A stretch of DNA of 64,000 nucleotides, from the NCBI RefSeq assembly GCF_023954305.1, contig NZ_JAMLIG010000001.1, forward strand, positions 1,612,001 to 1,676,000, given 5' to 3'. The notes under the pieces were generated by a model that ran no database searches, was not told where the DNA came from, and was given only the letters and a program-made list of their open reading frames with translations. Numbering within the stretch: the stretch's first letter is position 1; each line of letters starts with the position of its first letter. This document shows, piece after piece, positions 1 through 8,064 of the stretch. A program made the translations under genes and the position numbers. This DNA is from Mesorhizobium sp. Its GTDB lineage: Bacteria; Pseudomonadota; Alphaproteobacteria; Rhizobiales; Rhizobiaceae.

Positions 1-181
1 GCGCGCCGGCGGCGCGTGCCCTGAGCGCGGTCAGGTCGGTCGAGTTGTTGTCGAAGACGACGACGCGGGCGCCGGGCAGCGCGTCGCGAAACCCGGCCAC
101 CACCCCGGCGATGGTCTTCTCCTCATTGTAGCAGGGCAGGAGCACTGCCACGGCGAGCGTCGTATCGATTTCGTGTGGCAT
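1..181 (-). CDS. Glycosyltransferase family 2, N-terminal part (runs off the window)
   Basis: Only the first 60 codons are inside the window; the gene continues to the left. The start is the ATG complementary to 179-181. The translated part has the classic GT-A entry of family 2 enzymes: a short beta strand, then LLPCYNEEKTI, and at about residues 42-48 the VFDNNST stretch that corresponds to the first nucleotide-sugar-binding aspartate. The protein would transfer a sugar from a nucleotide or lipid-linked donor at the cytoplasmic face of the membrane. The gene is divergent from the membrane protein gene starting near 289. Acceptor and product cannot be told from this fragment. The family call is firm; the role is not. 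Confidence 0.8.
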   Translation of the reverse strand, partial: MPHEIDTTLAVAVLLPCYNEEKTIAGVVAGFRDALPGARVVVFDNNSTDLTALRARAAGA

Positions 182-288
182 GAGGTTCCGCCGCCGATCG
201 GCTCCCGTGACGAAGCCGCAGATTGTCTCCTTTACTATTTCTTGAAGCCGTTAAGGCTAGGTTTAGTACCACGACATCTTTCTGGACG

Positions 289-2103
289 ATGCGCCACATG
301 ACCGCCACCACGGCCTTCGGTTCCGCGGATGCCGCGCCCCCGCCCACCATGCGTCGCGACCTTCTATGGGCATTTCTGGGTTCGCTGGCACTGCTGGCAG
401 TCAATGCCTGGACGGGTTTCGAGACGCTGACCGACCTCGGCGGCGACAATGACAGCCTGCTGCGGCTGGTGCAGGTGCGCGATCTTCTGGACGGGCAGGG
501 CTGGTTCGATCTCACACAATACCGCATGGGACCGGAAGGCGGCTTCGTCATGCATTGGTCGCGGCTGGTCGACGCTCCGATCGCCGGCATCATGCTCGCC
601 GTCTCGGCATTGAGCGGCAACGCCGGGACCGGCGAGATGGCGGCGCTGTTCCTCTGGCCGTTCCTGCTGGCGGTCGCGTCGCTGTTCCTGATCCTGCGCA
701 CCGCACGCGCCTATGGCGGCGAGGCCGCCATGCTCCCGGCCCTCGTGATTGGATGCGGGGCGCTCTATTTCGTCACCATCTTCGAGCCGGCGACGCTCGA
801 CCACCACAACGTCCAGGTGGTTCTGACGCTCGCCGCGCTCGCGGGCGTCCTGGACCCCGCCAGGCGGTCGGGTGCAGGACTTCTGGCCGGCATCTCCTGT
901 GCCCTGATGATGGCTGTGGGCATGGAAACGCTTCCCTGCGTGGCGGCCATCGGACTGCTCGTTGCGCTGCTGTTCATATTCGGCGACGCGGCGGATCGGG
1001 ATGTCGCACGCGGCTTCGGGATGGGTTTCGGTGGCGCCGGTGCCGTTGCGTTCGTCGCTACGGTTCCTCCGGAGGGCTGGGGTATCGTGGCGTGCGATTC
1101 CTATTCGATCGCGCATTTCGCGGTTGCGGCGCTCGCCGGCGCGGGCATGGCGCTCGCCGCTTCCGTCGGGCCGGCGCATCGCACGCTTCCCCGCCGGCTC
1201 TTGGCGATGTTCCTTCTCGGGCTGCTGGTCTCCGTACTGGTGGGAACCGCCTTCCCGCAATGCCTCACGGATCCCTATGCCTCCCTCGATCCCCGTCTCA
1301 AGTCGCACTGGCTCGACCTCGTCAGAGAGGCCCAGCCGCTGTCGAAGCTCCTGGCGCAGCACCCGGGCATTGTCGTGGCGCGCTATGTGACACCGCTCCT
1401 CGGACTGGTTCTCGCGGTCTCCGCCGCAGTTGGCCCGGCCCGGCGCCGGCAGGACATCGTGGTGGCGGTGCTGCTCGCGACGACGCTTGCGGTTGGCGCA
1501 TGGCAGGTCCGCGGAACCACGCTCGCAATCGTGCTCGCCGTTCTGCCCCTTTCGGCATGGATCGGCCGCGCGCGCAGTGTTGCCGCGACATCGGCAAGTC
1601 CCCGGGCCGCGGCTCTGATGATCTTCGCGTGGCTCGCCTCCTTCAACATGACCTGGGCGGTGGGGGCGGCCTGGGTCGGTGCATCGCTCGACCCCAAGAG
1701 CGAAGCGGAGACGGCGGAGGTCAGCGCCTGCACCGGCGAAACGGACCTCGCCCGGCTCGCGACCCTGCCAAGGTCGACGCTCCTCGCCGTCTCGAACCTC
1801 GGTGCGCCGGTCCTGCGCTATTCGCCGCATCGCGTCCTTGCCGGGCCCTATCACCGCAATGTCGCCGGCAACCTGGTCGCGCTCGACGCATTCCTGGGGC
1901 CGACGGACAGGGCGAAAGCACTGGCGGTCGAACACGATGTCGATTTCATTGTATTGTGTCCCGGAAACACCGAGACGACGATGTTCGCGGACGCGAATCC
2001 GGATGGACTGCTGGCGGCACTGATCCGTGGCGAGGTTCCCGCCTGGCTGGAGCCCACCGGCGAGGGAGCGGCGCTGCGCCTCTATCGAGTCAGGCCGGAC
2101 TGA
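289..2103 (+). CDS. Polytopic membrane protein, GT-C glycosyltransferase-like
   Basis: A hydrophobic protein of about 600 residues with many predicted membrane helices (from about residue 18 through 480) and a soluble C-terminal domain of about 110 residues. After the first helix comes a conserved-looking periplasmic loop, DLGGDNDSLLRL...YRMGPEGG, with acidic residues placed as in the first loop of GT-C fold lipid-linked sugar transferases. GT-C is inference from this topology, with no recognised family signature. Start codons at 289 and 298 (both ATG) are close and in frame, and a weak GGA precedes 289. The neighbouring divergent gene is a glycosyltransferase, which fits a role in surface glycan or glycolipid work. 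Confidence 0.75.
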   Translation: MRHMTATTAFGSADAAPPPTMRRDLLWAFLGSLALLAVNAWTGFETLTDLGGDNDSLLRLVQVRDLLDGQGWFDLTQYRMGPEGGFVMHWSRLVDAPIAGIMLAVSALSGNAGTGEMAALFLWPFLLAVASLFLILRTARAYGGEAAMLPALVIGCGALYFVTIFEPATLDHHNVQVVLTLAALAGVLDPARRSGAGLLAGISCALMMAVGMETLPCVAAIGLLVALLFIFGDAADRDVARGFGMGFGGAGAVAFVATVPPEGWGIVACDSYSIAHFAVAALAGAGMALAASVGPAHRTLPRRLLAMFLLGLLVSVLVGTAFPQCLTDPYASLDPRLKSHWLDLVREAQPLSKLLAQHPGIVVARYVTPLLGLVLAVSAAVGPARRRQDIVVAVLLATTLAVGAWQVRGTTLAIVLAVLPLSAWIGRARSVAATSASPRAAALMIFAWLASFNMTWAVGAAWVGASLDPKSEAETAEVSACTGETDLARLATLPRSTLLAVSNLGAPVLRYSPHRVLAGPYHRNVAGNLVALDAFLGPTDRAKALAVEHDVDFIVLCPGNTETTMFADANPDGLLAALIRGEVPAWLEPTGEGAALRLYRVRPD

Positions 2104-2160
2104 AAACCTGTTCACAGAATCGTTATCAGCGATACCCTTCCTCAACTGTTTTGCTGCATA

Positions 2161-3540
2161 GTGGATTCCGAAGCACCACTATTCACGGATGACATGCCCG
2201 GATCGACCGGCTCCAAACAGACGGCAAAGGACCCGGCGGATCTCGTCTACACGGATCCGCTGACCGGGCTCGGCAACCAGCGCCGCTTCGTCGACAAGGT
2301 GGAGCGGTTGAAGGCGGATCGTGCGGACGATCCCGCGCCGTTCACCATCGGCATCATCGATCTCGACGGCTTCAAGCCGATCAACGATCTGTTCGGGCGC
2401 CGCGCCGGCGATCACATCCTGATGCAGGTCGGCATGCGGCTCAGGGCCGCGATGGACCAGTATTCGACCGTCACCCGCCTCGGCGCCGACGAATTCGGTT
2501 TCCTGCTGCCGATGACCTTTTCCGAGCAGGCGGCCCATGCGCAGGCGCAGACGCTGATCGAGATCCTTTCGGCACCCTACGACGTCGGTGACCGCACGGC
2601 GCGCCTTTCGGCCTCCGTCGGCTGTGCCCTCTATTACGGCGACCAGACGGCCGAAGACCTGATGAGCAAGGCGGAGACCGCGCTCTACCACGCCAAGCGG
2701 TCCGGCCGCGGCCGGGTCGTCGTCTATACCCACCAGATGGAAGAGGCGGCCAAGCGGGTCACCCGCATCGAGCAGGCGCTGCGGCGGGCGGTGGCTGCAG
2801 GTGAGGTCGAGCCGTATTTCCAGCCGATCGTCGATCTTCGAACCCGCGAGACCATCGGTTTCGAAACGCTCGCCCGCTGGACCGACGACGATCTCGGCGT
2901 CGTGCCGCCTTCCGTGTTCATTCCGATCGCCGAAGAGCGCGGCATCATCGGCCCGCTGTCGCAGCTGGTGCTGCGCAAGGCGGCGCTGGCGGCTCGCGAC
3001 TGGCCGCCGCGGCTCTTCCTCTCGTTCAACCTGTCGCCGTCGCAGCTCGTCGACCAAAACACAGGCTCGCAGATCTGCGACATCCTCGCCGAAACCGGCT
3101 TCGACCCGCATCTGCTGGAGATCGAGATCACCGAGACGGGCATGATGACCGACCCGATCTCGGCCGAGAAGATCGTCAATGATCTGCGCGGCGTCGGCAT
3201 CCGCATATCGCTCGACGATTTCGGCACCGGCCAATCATCGCTCGGCCGCCTGCGCGACTTCCATTTCGACAAGCTCAAGATCGATCGCGCCTTCGTCGCC
3301 TCGATCCTCGAGGACCGGCCATCGCAGCACATCATCCGTGCCATCCTCGCCATGTGCGACGGGCTCGGCATGGAAGTCGTTGCCGAGGGCATCGAGGAAG
3401 AGGCGCAGGTTGCCAAGCTTGTCCAGTTCGGCTGCGGCGGAGGCCAGGGCTACCTCTTCGGCCGGCCCGTCGACGCCGCTGCCACGCTGGAATATCTGCG
3501 CCGCACCTCTGTGGCCGGACCGCGCGCCAACGCCGGTTGA
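2161..3540 (+). CDS. GGDEF-EAL cyclic-di-GMP signalling protein with altered motifs
   Basis: A 459-residue cytosolic protein with no membrane segment. A GGDEF domain spans about residues 28-190; its signature reads GADEF (108-112), where active cyclases have GG(D/E)EF. An EAL domain follows (about 205-445), with ETL at 235-237 in place of EAL but with the metal and catalytic residues visible: N290, E322, the DDFGTG pair D352-D353, K373 and E409. This suggests a phosphodiesterase that hydrolyses c-di-GMP, with the GGDEF half acting as a regulator. This is inference from motif rules. Translation starts at GTG 2161 or the in-frame ATG 2194; neither has a good ribosome site. It stands alone between unrelated genes. 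Confidence 0.9.
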   Translation: MDSEAPLFTDDMPGSTGSKQTAKDPADLVYTDPLTGLGNQRRFVDKVERLKADRADDPAPFTIGIIDLDGFKPINDLFGRRAGDHILMQVGMRLRAAMDQYSTVTRLGADEFGFLLPMTFSEQAAHAQAQTLIEILSAPYDVGDRTARLSASVGCALYYGDQTAEDLMSKAETALYHAKRSGRGRVVVYTHQMEEAAKRVTRIEQALRRAVAAGEVEPYFQPIVDLRTRETIGFETLARWTDDDLGVVPPSVFIPIAEERGIIGPLSQLVLRKAALAARDWPPRLFLSFNLSPSQLVDQNTGSQICDILAETGFDPHLLEIEITETGMMTDPISAEKIVNDLRGVGIRISLDDFGTGQSSLGRLRDFHFDKLKIDRAFVASILEDRPSQHIIRAILAMCDGLGMEVVAEGIEEEAQVAKLVQFGCGGGQGYLFGRPVDAAATLEYLRRTSVAGPRANAG

Positions 3541-3624
3541 ACACGTCGCGGCGGCTGTCGCATAGGGCTTGTCTGCGCCGCGCCTTTCCCCGATACATTC
3601 GCGCCGGGAGAAGGAGCTTTACAC

Positions 3625-4392
3625 ATGTCAGTCACGGCGGTCTTTCCGGACCTCGAGGGCAAGCCCGTCCTGATCACCGGCGGCGGCTCGGGCATAGGTT
3701 CGGCGCTGGTGGAAGGTTTCGTCCGCCAGGGCTCGAAGGTCGCCTTCATCGATATCGCCGACGGGCCGAGCACGGCGCTGTGCGACCGGCTCGAGAGGGC
3801 GACCGGCACGCGGCCGCTCTATCTCAGGGCCGACCTGCGCGACATCGATGCGCTGCAGGCGGCGATCCACCTGGCCGAGACGAGGCACGGCCCGGCGCTT
3901 GTGCTGATCAACAATGCCGCCCGCGACGACCGCCACGACATCGCCGAGGTGACCTCCGAGTTCTGGGACGCCAACCAGGCGGTCAATCTCAAGCCGCATT
4001 TCTTCACCGCCCAGGCGGTGGCCGAGGGCATGAAGAAGGCCGGCACCGGCTCGATCATCAACTTTACCTCGACCTCCTTCATGATCAATCTCGGCACGCT
4101 GCCGTCCTACACCGCCGCCAAGGCCGGCATCATCGGGCTCACGAAGGGGCTCGCCGGCGCGCTCGGCAAGCACGGAATCCGCGTCAACGCGATCGCCCCC
4201 GGCTGGGTCATGACCGAGCGTCAGCGCGAGCTCTGGGTGACGGAGGAGGCACTCGCCGCTCACGTCGCCAAGCAGTGCATCCACGAGGTCATGACGCCCG
4301 GCGACATTGTCGGGCCATGCCTGTTCCTCGCCTCGGACTGTTCGCGCATGCTCACGGCCCAGACGATGATCGTCGACGGGGGCTTCCTGTGA
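3625..4392 (+). CDS. Short-chain dehydrogenase/reductase, probable sugar 1-dehydrogenase
   Basis: A 255-residue classical SDR. The cofactor loop TGGGSGIG is at 18-25, an acidic residue at the end of strand 2 (FIDIAD) suggests NAD preference, NNAA is at 96-99, the catalytic Ser is near 149, and YTAAK gives Tyr162 and Lys166. A good ribosome site (GAGAAGGAG) lies ahead of ATG 3625. It heads an operon with 2-dehydro-3-deoxygalactonokinase, KDPGal aldolase and an SMP-30 lactonase. The expected job is oxidation of galactose (or a related aldose such as fucose or arabinose) to its lactone, the first step of the oxidative De Ley-Doudoroff route. Substrate is inferred from neighbours only. Confidence 0.88.
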   Translation: MSVTAVFPDLEGKPVLITGGGSGIGSALVEGFVRQGSKVAFIDIADGPSTALCDRLERATGTRPLYLRADLRDIDALQAAIHLAETRHGPALVLINNAARDDRHDIAEVTSEFWDANQAVNLKPHFFTAQAVAEGMKKAGTGSIINFTSTSFMINLGTLPSYTAAKAGIIGLTKGLAGALGKHGIRVNAIAPGWVMTERQRELWVTEEALAAHVAKQCIHEVMTPGDIVGPCLFLASDCSRMLTAQTMIVDGGFL

Positions 4393-5315
4393 CCTCACCG
4401 GCGGTCCTTGCGGCGGTCGACTGGGGCACGTCCAATCTGCGCGTCTGGCTGCTCGACGCCGCGGGCGAGGTGATCGCCGAGCGCAAGTCGGGCGAAGGCA
4501 TGTCGAGCGCCGGGACGAAAGGGTTCGCCAACGTGCTCGAAGAGCATCTTGCGGCCATGAATGCGCCCGACGGTCTGCCGGCGATCGTCTGCGGCATGGC
4601 CGGCGCGCGCCAGGGCTGGGTCGAGGCAGGCTATCTCGACGTGCCGGCGCGGATCTCCGACTTCGCCCATGCCGCGACCGAGGCGCCGGGCGCACGACGC
4701 CCCGTCAGCATCCTGCCCGGCCTCGCCCAGCGCGGCGCCCATCCCGACGTGATGCGCGGCGAGGAGACCCAGATCGCCGGCGCCGGTCTCGGCGGTGGCA
4801 CCCGCTTCGTCTGCATGCCGGGCACCCATTCCAAATGGGTGCGCGTCGAGGACGGCGTCGTGACCGGCTTCACCACGTCGATGACCGGCGAGCTCTTCCA
4901 TCTCCTCGCAACGCAGTCGATCCTGCGCCATTCGCTCGGCGAAGGGCCGGATGCCGGGGCTCCGGCGGTTCCCGCCTTCCGCAAAGCCGTCGAGGACGTG
5001 CTCGCCCACCCTCAGCGCCTGACATCGGCACTGTTTTCCATCCGCGCCGGCGGCTTGCTGTCCAACGTGGCGGCCGGCGACGCCGCGGCGACGCTGTCCG
5101 GCCTGCTGATCGGCGCCGAGATCGCCGGCGCCATGTCCGCATCGCCCGGCATGCATGTGGTCACACTCGTCGCGTCCGGCTTCATGGCCAAGCGCTACGC
5201 GGCGGCGCTGGCCGCCGCCGGACTCCTCGTCGAATTTGTCGACGCCGACGCGGCGGTGCGCAAGGGCTTGTTCGAAGCCGGCCGCCGCCTCTATCTCTCC
5301 GGAGCCCCCGCATGA
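4389..5315 (+). CDS. dgoK: 2-dehydro-3-deoxygalactonokinase
   Basis: A 308-residue DgoK-family kinase that phosphorylates 2-keto-3-deoxygalactonate to KDPGal with ATP in the cytosol. The N-terminal phosphate-binding strand of the actin-like fold is seen as AVDWGTSNLR (residues 9-18), and the family-typical GMAGARQGW, MRGEETQI and PGTHSKWV segments follow in the right order. Length is usual for the family. The GTG start at 4389 overlaps the SDR stop by four bases (GTGA), so the two are translationally coupled. The next gene, the aldolase, takes its product. No catalytic residue is missing. Confidence 0.93.
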   Translation: MTSPAVLAAVDWGTSNLRVWLLDAAGEVIAERKSGEGMSSAGTKGFANVLEEHLAAMNAPDGLPAIVCGMAGARQGWVEAGYLDVPARISDFAHAATEAPGARRPVSILPGLAQRGAHPDVMRGEETQIAGAGLGGGTRFVCMPGTHSKWVRVEDGVVTGFTTSMTGELFHLLATQSILRHSLGEGPDAGAPAVPAFRKAVEDVLAHPQRLTSALFSIRAGGLLSNVAAGDAAATLSGLLIGAEIAGAMSASPGMHVVTLVASGFMAKRYAAALAAAGLLVEFVDADAAVRKGLFEAGRRLYLSGAPA

Positions 5316-5950
5316 CCGCCTCCGCCCCCTGGCCGAAGCTGAAGCGCAATCTGGTCGCCATCCTTCGAGGCGTCACGCCCCGCGAGATCGCCGGCATCGG
5401 CGAGGCGGTCCATGCGGCAGGCATCGACGCCATCGAAGTCCCGCTCAATTCGCCAGACCCCTTCCGTTCGATCGAAACGCTGGCGAAACGGCTGCCCCTG
5501 GCGCTGATCGGGGCGGGCACGGTGGTCAGGCCCGACGACGTCGAATCCCTCCGCGAAGCCGGCGGCCAGCTGCTGGTCTCGCCTAATGTCGATCCAGGCA
5601 TCCTCTCCCGCGCCGCCGGCTTCGGCATGGTCACGATGCCCGGCGTCTTCACCGCGACCGAGGCGTTCCTCGCGTATCATTGCGGCGCCTCGGCGCTGAA
5701 GTTCTTTCCGGCCAGCGTGCTCGGCCCCGCCGGCATCTCGGCGCTCAAGGCGGTGCTGCCGCGCGAGGTGGTGGTGGGCGCCGTCGGCGCCGTGTCGGAG
5801 ACCGATTTCGCCGCCTACGCCAAGGCCGGCGTCACGGCCTTCGGCCTCGGCTCCAGCCTCTACAAGCCGGGTTTCGACGCGGCCGAGGTCGCGGCCCGGG
5901 CCAGGGCGGCCGTCGCCGCCTATGACAGGGTGTTCGGAGGGACGCAGTGA
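5312..5950 (+). CDS. dgoA: 2-dehydro-3-deoxy-6-phosphogalactonate aldolase
   Basis: A 212-residue class I aldolase of the KDPG/KDPGal family, splitting KDPGal to pyruvate and glyceraldehyde-3-phosphate. Glu42 lies in IEVPLNSP (the NSP ending is typical of KDPGal rather than KDPG aldolases), and the Schiff-base lysine is Lys130 in ALKFFPA. ATG 5312 overlaps the dgoK stop (ATGA). The order kinase then aldolase is the usual dgoK-dgoA pair. The galactonate dehydratase (DgoD) needed to make the kinase substrate is not in this window. Confidence 0.93.
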   Translation: MTASAPWPKLKRNLVAILRGVTPREIAGIGEAVHAAGIDAIEVPLNSPDPFRSIETLAKRLPLALIGAGTVVRPDDVESLREAGGQLLVSPNVDPGILSRAAGFGMVTMPGVFTATEAFLAYHCGASALKFFPASVLGPAGISALKAVLPREVVVGAVGAVSETDFAAYAKAGVTAFGLGSSLYKPGFDAAEVAARARAAVAAYDRVFGGTQ

Positions 5951-6819
5951 GCACCGCCACCACGCTCTGCGACATCGTCTGCACTCTCGGCGAGGGACCG
6001 ACCTACGACGCGGCCGCCGACACCGTCTACTGGTTCGACATTCTCGGCCGGAAGCTGCTTGAGCGGCCCTTTCCGGACGGACCGACCGTCGTCCACGACC
6101 TTCCCATGATGGCGAGCGCCCTGTTCCGCATCGATGCGCTGCGCCAGCTCGTCTGGACCGAGACGGGCTTCCATCTCCGCGACCGCGCCACCGGCAAACT
6201 CACGCTGCACACGCCCGTCGAGGCCGACAATTTCGCCACCCGTTCCAACGACGCCCGCGCCCATCCCTCCGGCTCGATCTGGGCCGGCACGATGGGCAGG
6301 GAGGCCGAGAAACACGCCGGCGCCATCTACTGGTTCCGCCGGGGTGAGGTGCGCAGACTCTTCCCAGACATCACCATTCCCAACTCGATCTGCTTCTCGC
6401 CCGATGGGGCGACCGGCTATTTCGCCGACACGGCCAAGAACATCCTGTTCCGCGTCGCTTGCGATCCCTTGACCGGCCTACCCGCCGGCAAGCCTGAGGT
6501 GCTTCTCGACCATCGCGGCAAATCAGGCGGCATCGACGGCTCGGTGTGCGACGCGGACGGCGTCATCTGGAATGCCCGATGGGGTTCTTCGTGCGTCGAT
6601 GCTTACGCTCCGGACGGAACGCATCTTCGCAGCGTTCCGGTCCCCGCCAGCCAGTCCTCCTGTCCGGTCTTCGTCGGCAAGGACTTTTCCCGTCTCGCCG
6701 TCACGACTGCCTGCGAGGGCATGGACGAGGCGGCGCGCCGCGCCGATCCCGGTGCCGGCAGGCTCTATCTGCTCGACGTCGAGGTCAAGGGCCGCGCCGA
6801 ACCGGACGTGCTCGTGTGA
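5947..6819 (+). CDS. SMP-30/gluconolactonase family sugar lactonase
   Basis: A 290-residue six-bladed beta-propeller lactonase. The metal ligand Glu16 in LGEGPTYD is present, as are the NDARAHPSG loop (metal-binding Asn), the IPNSICFSPDG segment with the second metal Asn, and DGSVCDADG with the catalytic Asp. It should open an aldonolactone such as galactono-1,4-lactone to the acid, between the SDR and the dehydratase step. Starts at GTG 5947, overlapping dgoA by four bases. A gene of this family in a dgoK-dgoA operon is common in rhizobia; the exact lactone is inferred. Confidence 0.9.
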   Translation: MSTATTLCDIVCTLGEGPTYDAAADTVYWFDILGRKLLERPFPDGPTVVHDLPMMASALFRIDALRQLVWTETGFHLRDRATGKLTLHTPVEADNFATRSNDARAHPSGSIWAGTMGREAEKHAGAIYWFRRGEVRRLFPDITIPNSICFSPDGATGYFADTAKNILFRVACDPLTGLPAGKPEVLLDHRGKSGGIDGSVCDADGVIWNARWGSSCVDAYAPDGTHLRSVPVPASQSSCPVFVGKDFSRLAVTTACEGMDEAARRADPGAGRLYLLDVEVKGRAEPDVLV

Positions 6820-7886
6820 AGCCGGCCGCCTCCCTCGGTGAACTTCTCTTCGTCTACGAGCCGGAAGAGGCCTGCCGGACCCGTCTGCGCGCGCAGGGGT
6901 TTTCCGACCGGCGCGCGCACGAGATTTCCTCCTATCTGGCGCAATCGACCGACATCCAGCCCGAGCTTCCCGCCTTCGCTGCCGCCTGCGCGGCCCGCGG
7001 CGTGACGTTCACGCCGGTCGAGCTCGACGGCGCCCCGGCGGCCATCGCCGCGCGCGATCCGGCGCGCACGCTGGTCTGGACCCTCTCCGACGGCATCGCT
7101 TACTTTCGCGGCGGTGCTGCGCCCGCGCTTGCGCGGCTCGCCGGCATGCGCACGATCGGCAGCGACGATTCGCTCTTCGCGCTCTGCCAAGACAAGTTCC
7201 GCTCCGGCGCGGTGCTACGCGCGCTCGGCCTGCCGACGCCGCATTGCGGACTGGCGCGGAACGGAGCCTGGATCGTCGAGCCTTCGCCTTCGCCGCTCGG
7301 CTGGTTTGTCAAACCGAACCGGCTCGGCTCGAAGATCGGGATCTGGGCGGATTCGCACGCCAAGACCCTCGACCACGCACTCGATCTGTCGCGCCGCATC
7401 TTCGCCGCCTATCGCGACGATGCGGTCGTCCAGCCCTACGTGCCCGGACGCAACGTGCGCGCCAGCTATCTGGCGGTCGACCGGCAAGCCGGTCCCGACG
7501 TGCTTGCCTCGGTTTTCGTCGATGCCGGCGCCGACTTCCAGACGATGGACGACAGCCTTGCTCTCTACGGCGAGACCGGCGAGGCGGCGAAGGCGTCGGG
7601 CGCCTATGTCGAACCGGTGCTGGAACAGGTCGGTGCGACGCAGCCGAAGGCGGAGGCGAAGATCCGCGCCGTCGCCGCCCGGCTCATCGAAGGTCTCGGC
7701 CTGCGCGACGTCTTCTCGATGGATTTCCGCGTCGAAGCGGACGATGTGGTCCACCTCATCGAATTCGAGGTCTGTCCCGGCCTGCCCTGCTTCGACTTCC
7801 GCGACTATCTGCGTCGCCGCTGGGCCATGACGCTCGCCGAGGCGATCGCGGCGACTGCGGCCGACCGGCTCGCGCGGACGGATTGA
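6816..7886 (+). CDS. ATP-grasp protein, D-Ala-D-Ala ligase-like, of unknown substrate
   Basis: A 356-residue ATP-grasp enzyme. An N-terminal Rossmann-like part (about 1-115) precedes the grasp core. LGWFVKPNRLGSKIGI holds the first ATP lysine and a glycine-rich loop, VVQPYVPGRNVRAS corresponds to the hinge and second lobe, and VFSMDFR...VHLIEFEVCPGLP carries the metal-binding Asp/Glu set at the C terminus, with the usual Asn replaced by Val-Cys. It would activate a carboxylate as acyl phosphate and join it to an amine. GTG 6816 overlaps the lactonase stop, making it the last gene of the sugar-acid operon. No carbohydrate step in that pathway needs such a ligase, so its role is unknown. Confidence 0.85.
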   Translation: MKPAASLGELLFVYEPEEACRTRLRAQGFSDRRAHEISSYLAQSTDIQPELPAFAAACAARGVTFTPVELDGAPAAIAARDPARTLVWTLSDGIAYFRGGAAPALARLAGMRTIGSDDSLFALCQDKFRSGAVLRALGLPTPHCGLARNGAWIVEPSPSPLGWFVKPNRLGSKIGIWADSHAKTLDHALDLSRRIFAAYRDDAVVQPYVPGRNVRASYLAVDRQAGPDVLASVFVDAGADFQTMDDSLALYGETGEAAKASGAYVEPVLEQVGATQPKAEAKIRAVAARLIEGLGLRDVFSMDFRVEADDVVHLIEFEVCPGLPCFDFRDYLRRRWAMTLAEAIAATAADRLARTD

Positions 7887-7965
7887 TTCCTCGCCCTGCC
7901 GGCTCTCGATCGCGGAACCCGGCGACCCGTCTGCGCATTGCAATCGCAGTCTGGAGGAGTTCGTC

Positions 7966-8064
7966 ATGGAACCGATGGGTGGAGATTATGTCAGCTACGG
8001 CCTGTTCTTCGCATGCGCCGGTTTTGTCGCGCTGGTGTCGCTCGGCGGACTGACGGCGTTCTGA
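7966..8064 (+). CDS. Small single-span membrane protein (32 aa)
   Basis: A 32-codon frame starting at ATG 7966 with a strong ribosome site (GGAGGAG at 7952-7958, good spacing). The peptide begins MEPMGGDYVSYG and then forms one continuous hydrophobic helix ending LGGLTAF. It lies directly downstream of the sugar operon, and its 3' part is antisense to the tail of the racemase gene. It may be a translated micro-membrane protein. No family is recognised. The ribosome site and clean helix support it; the short length limits confidence. Confidence 0.5.
   Translation: MEPMGGDYVSYGLFFACAGFVALVSLGGLTAF

Noticed and set aside
364..2145. Open frame of 593 codons on the minus strand
   Set aside because: Antisense to the membrane protein gene; Arg/Gln/Glu-rich product with no domain.
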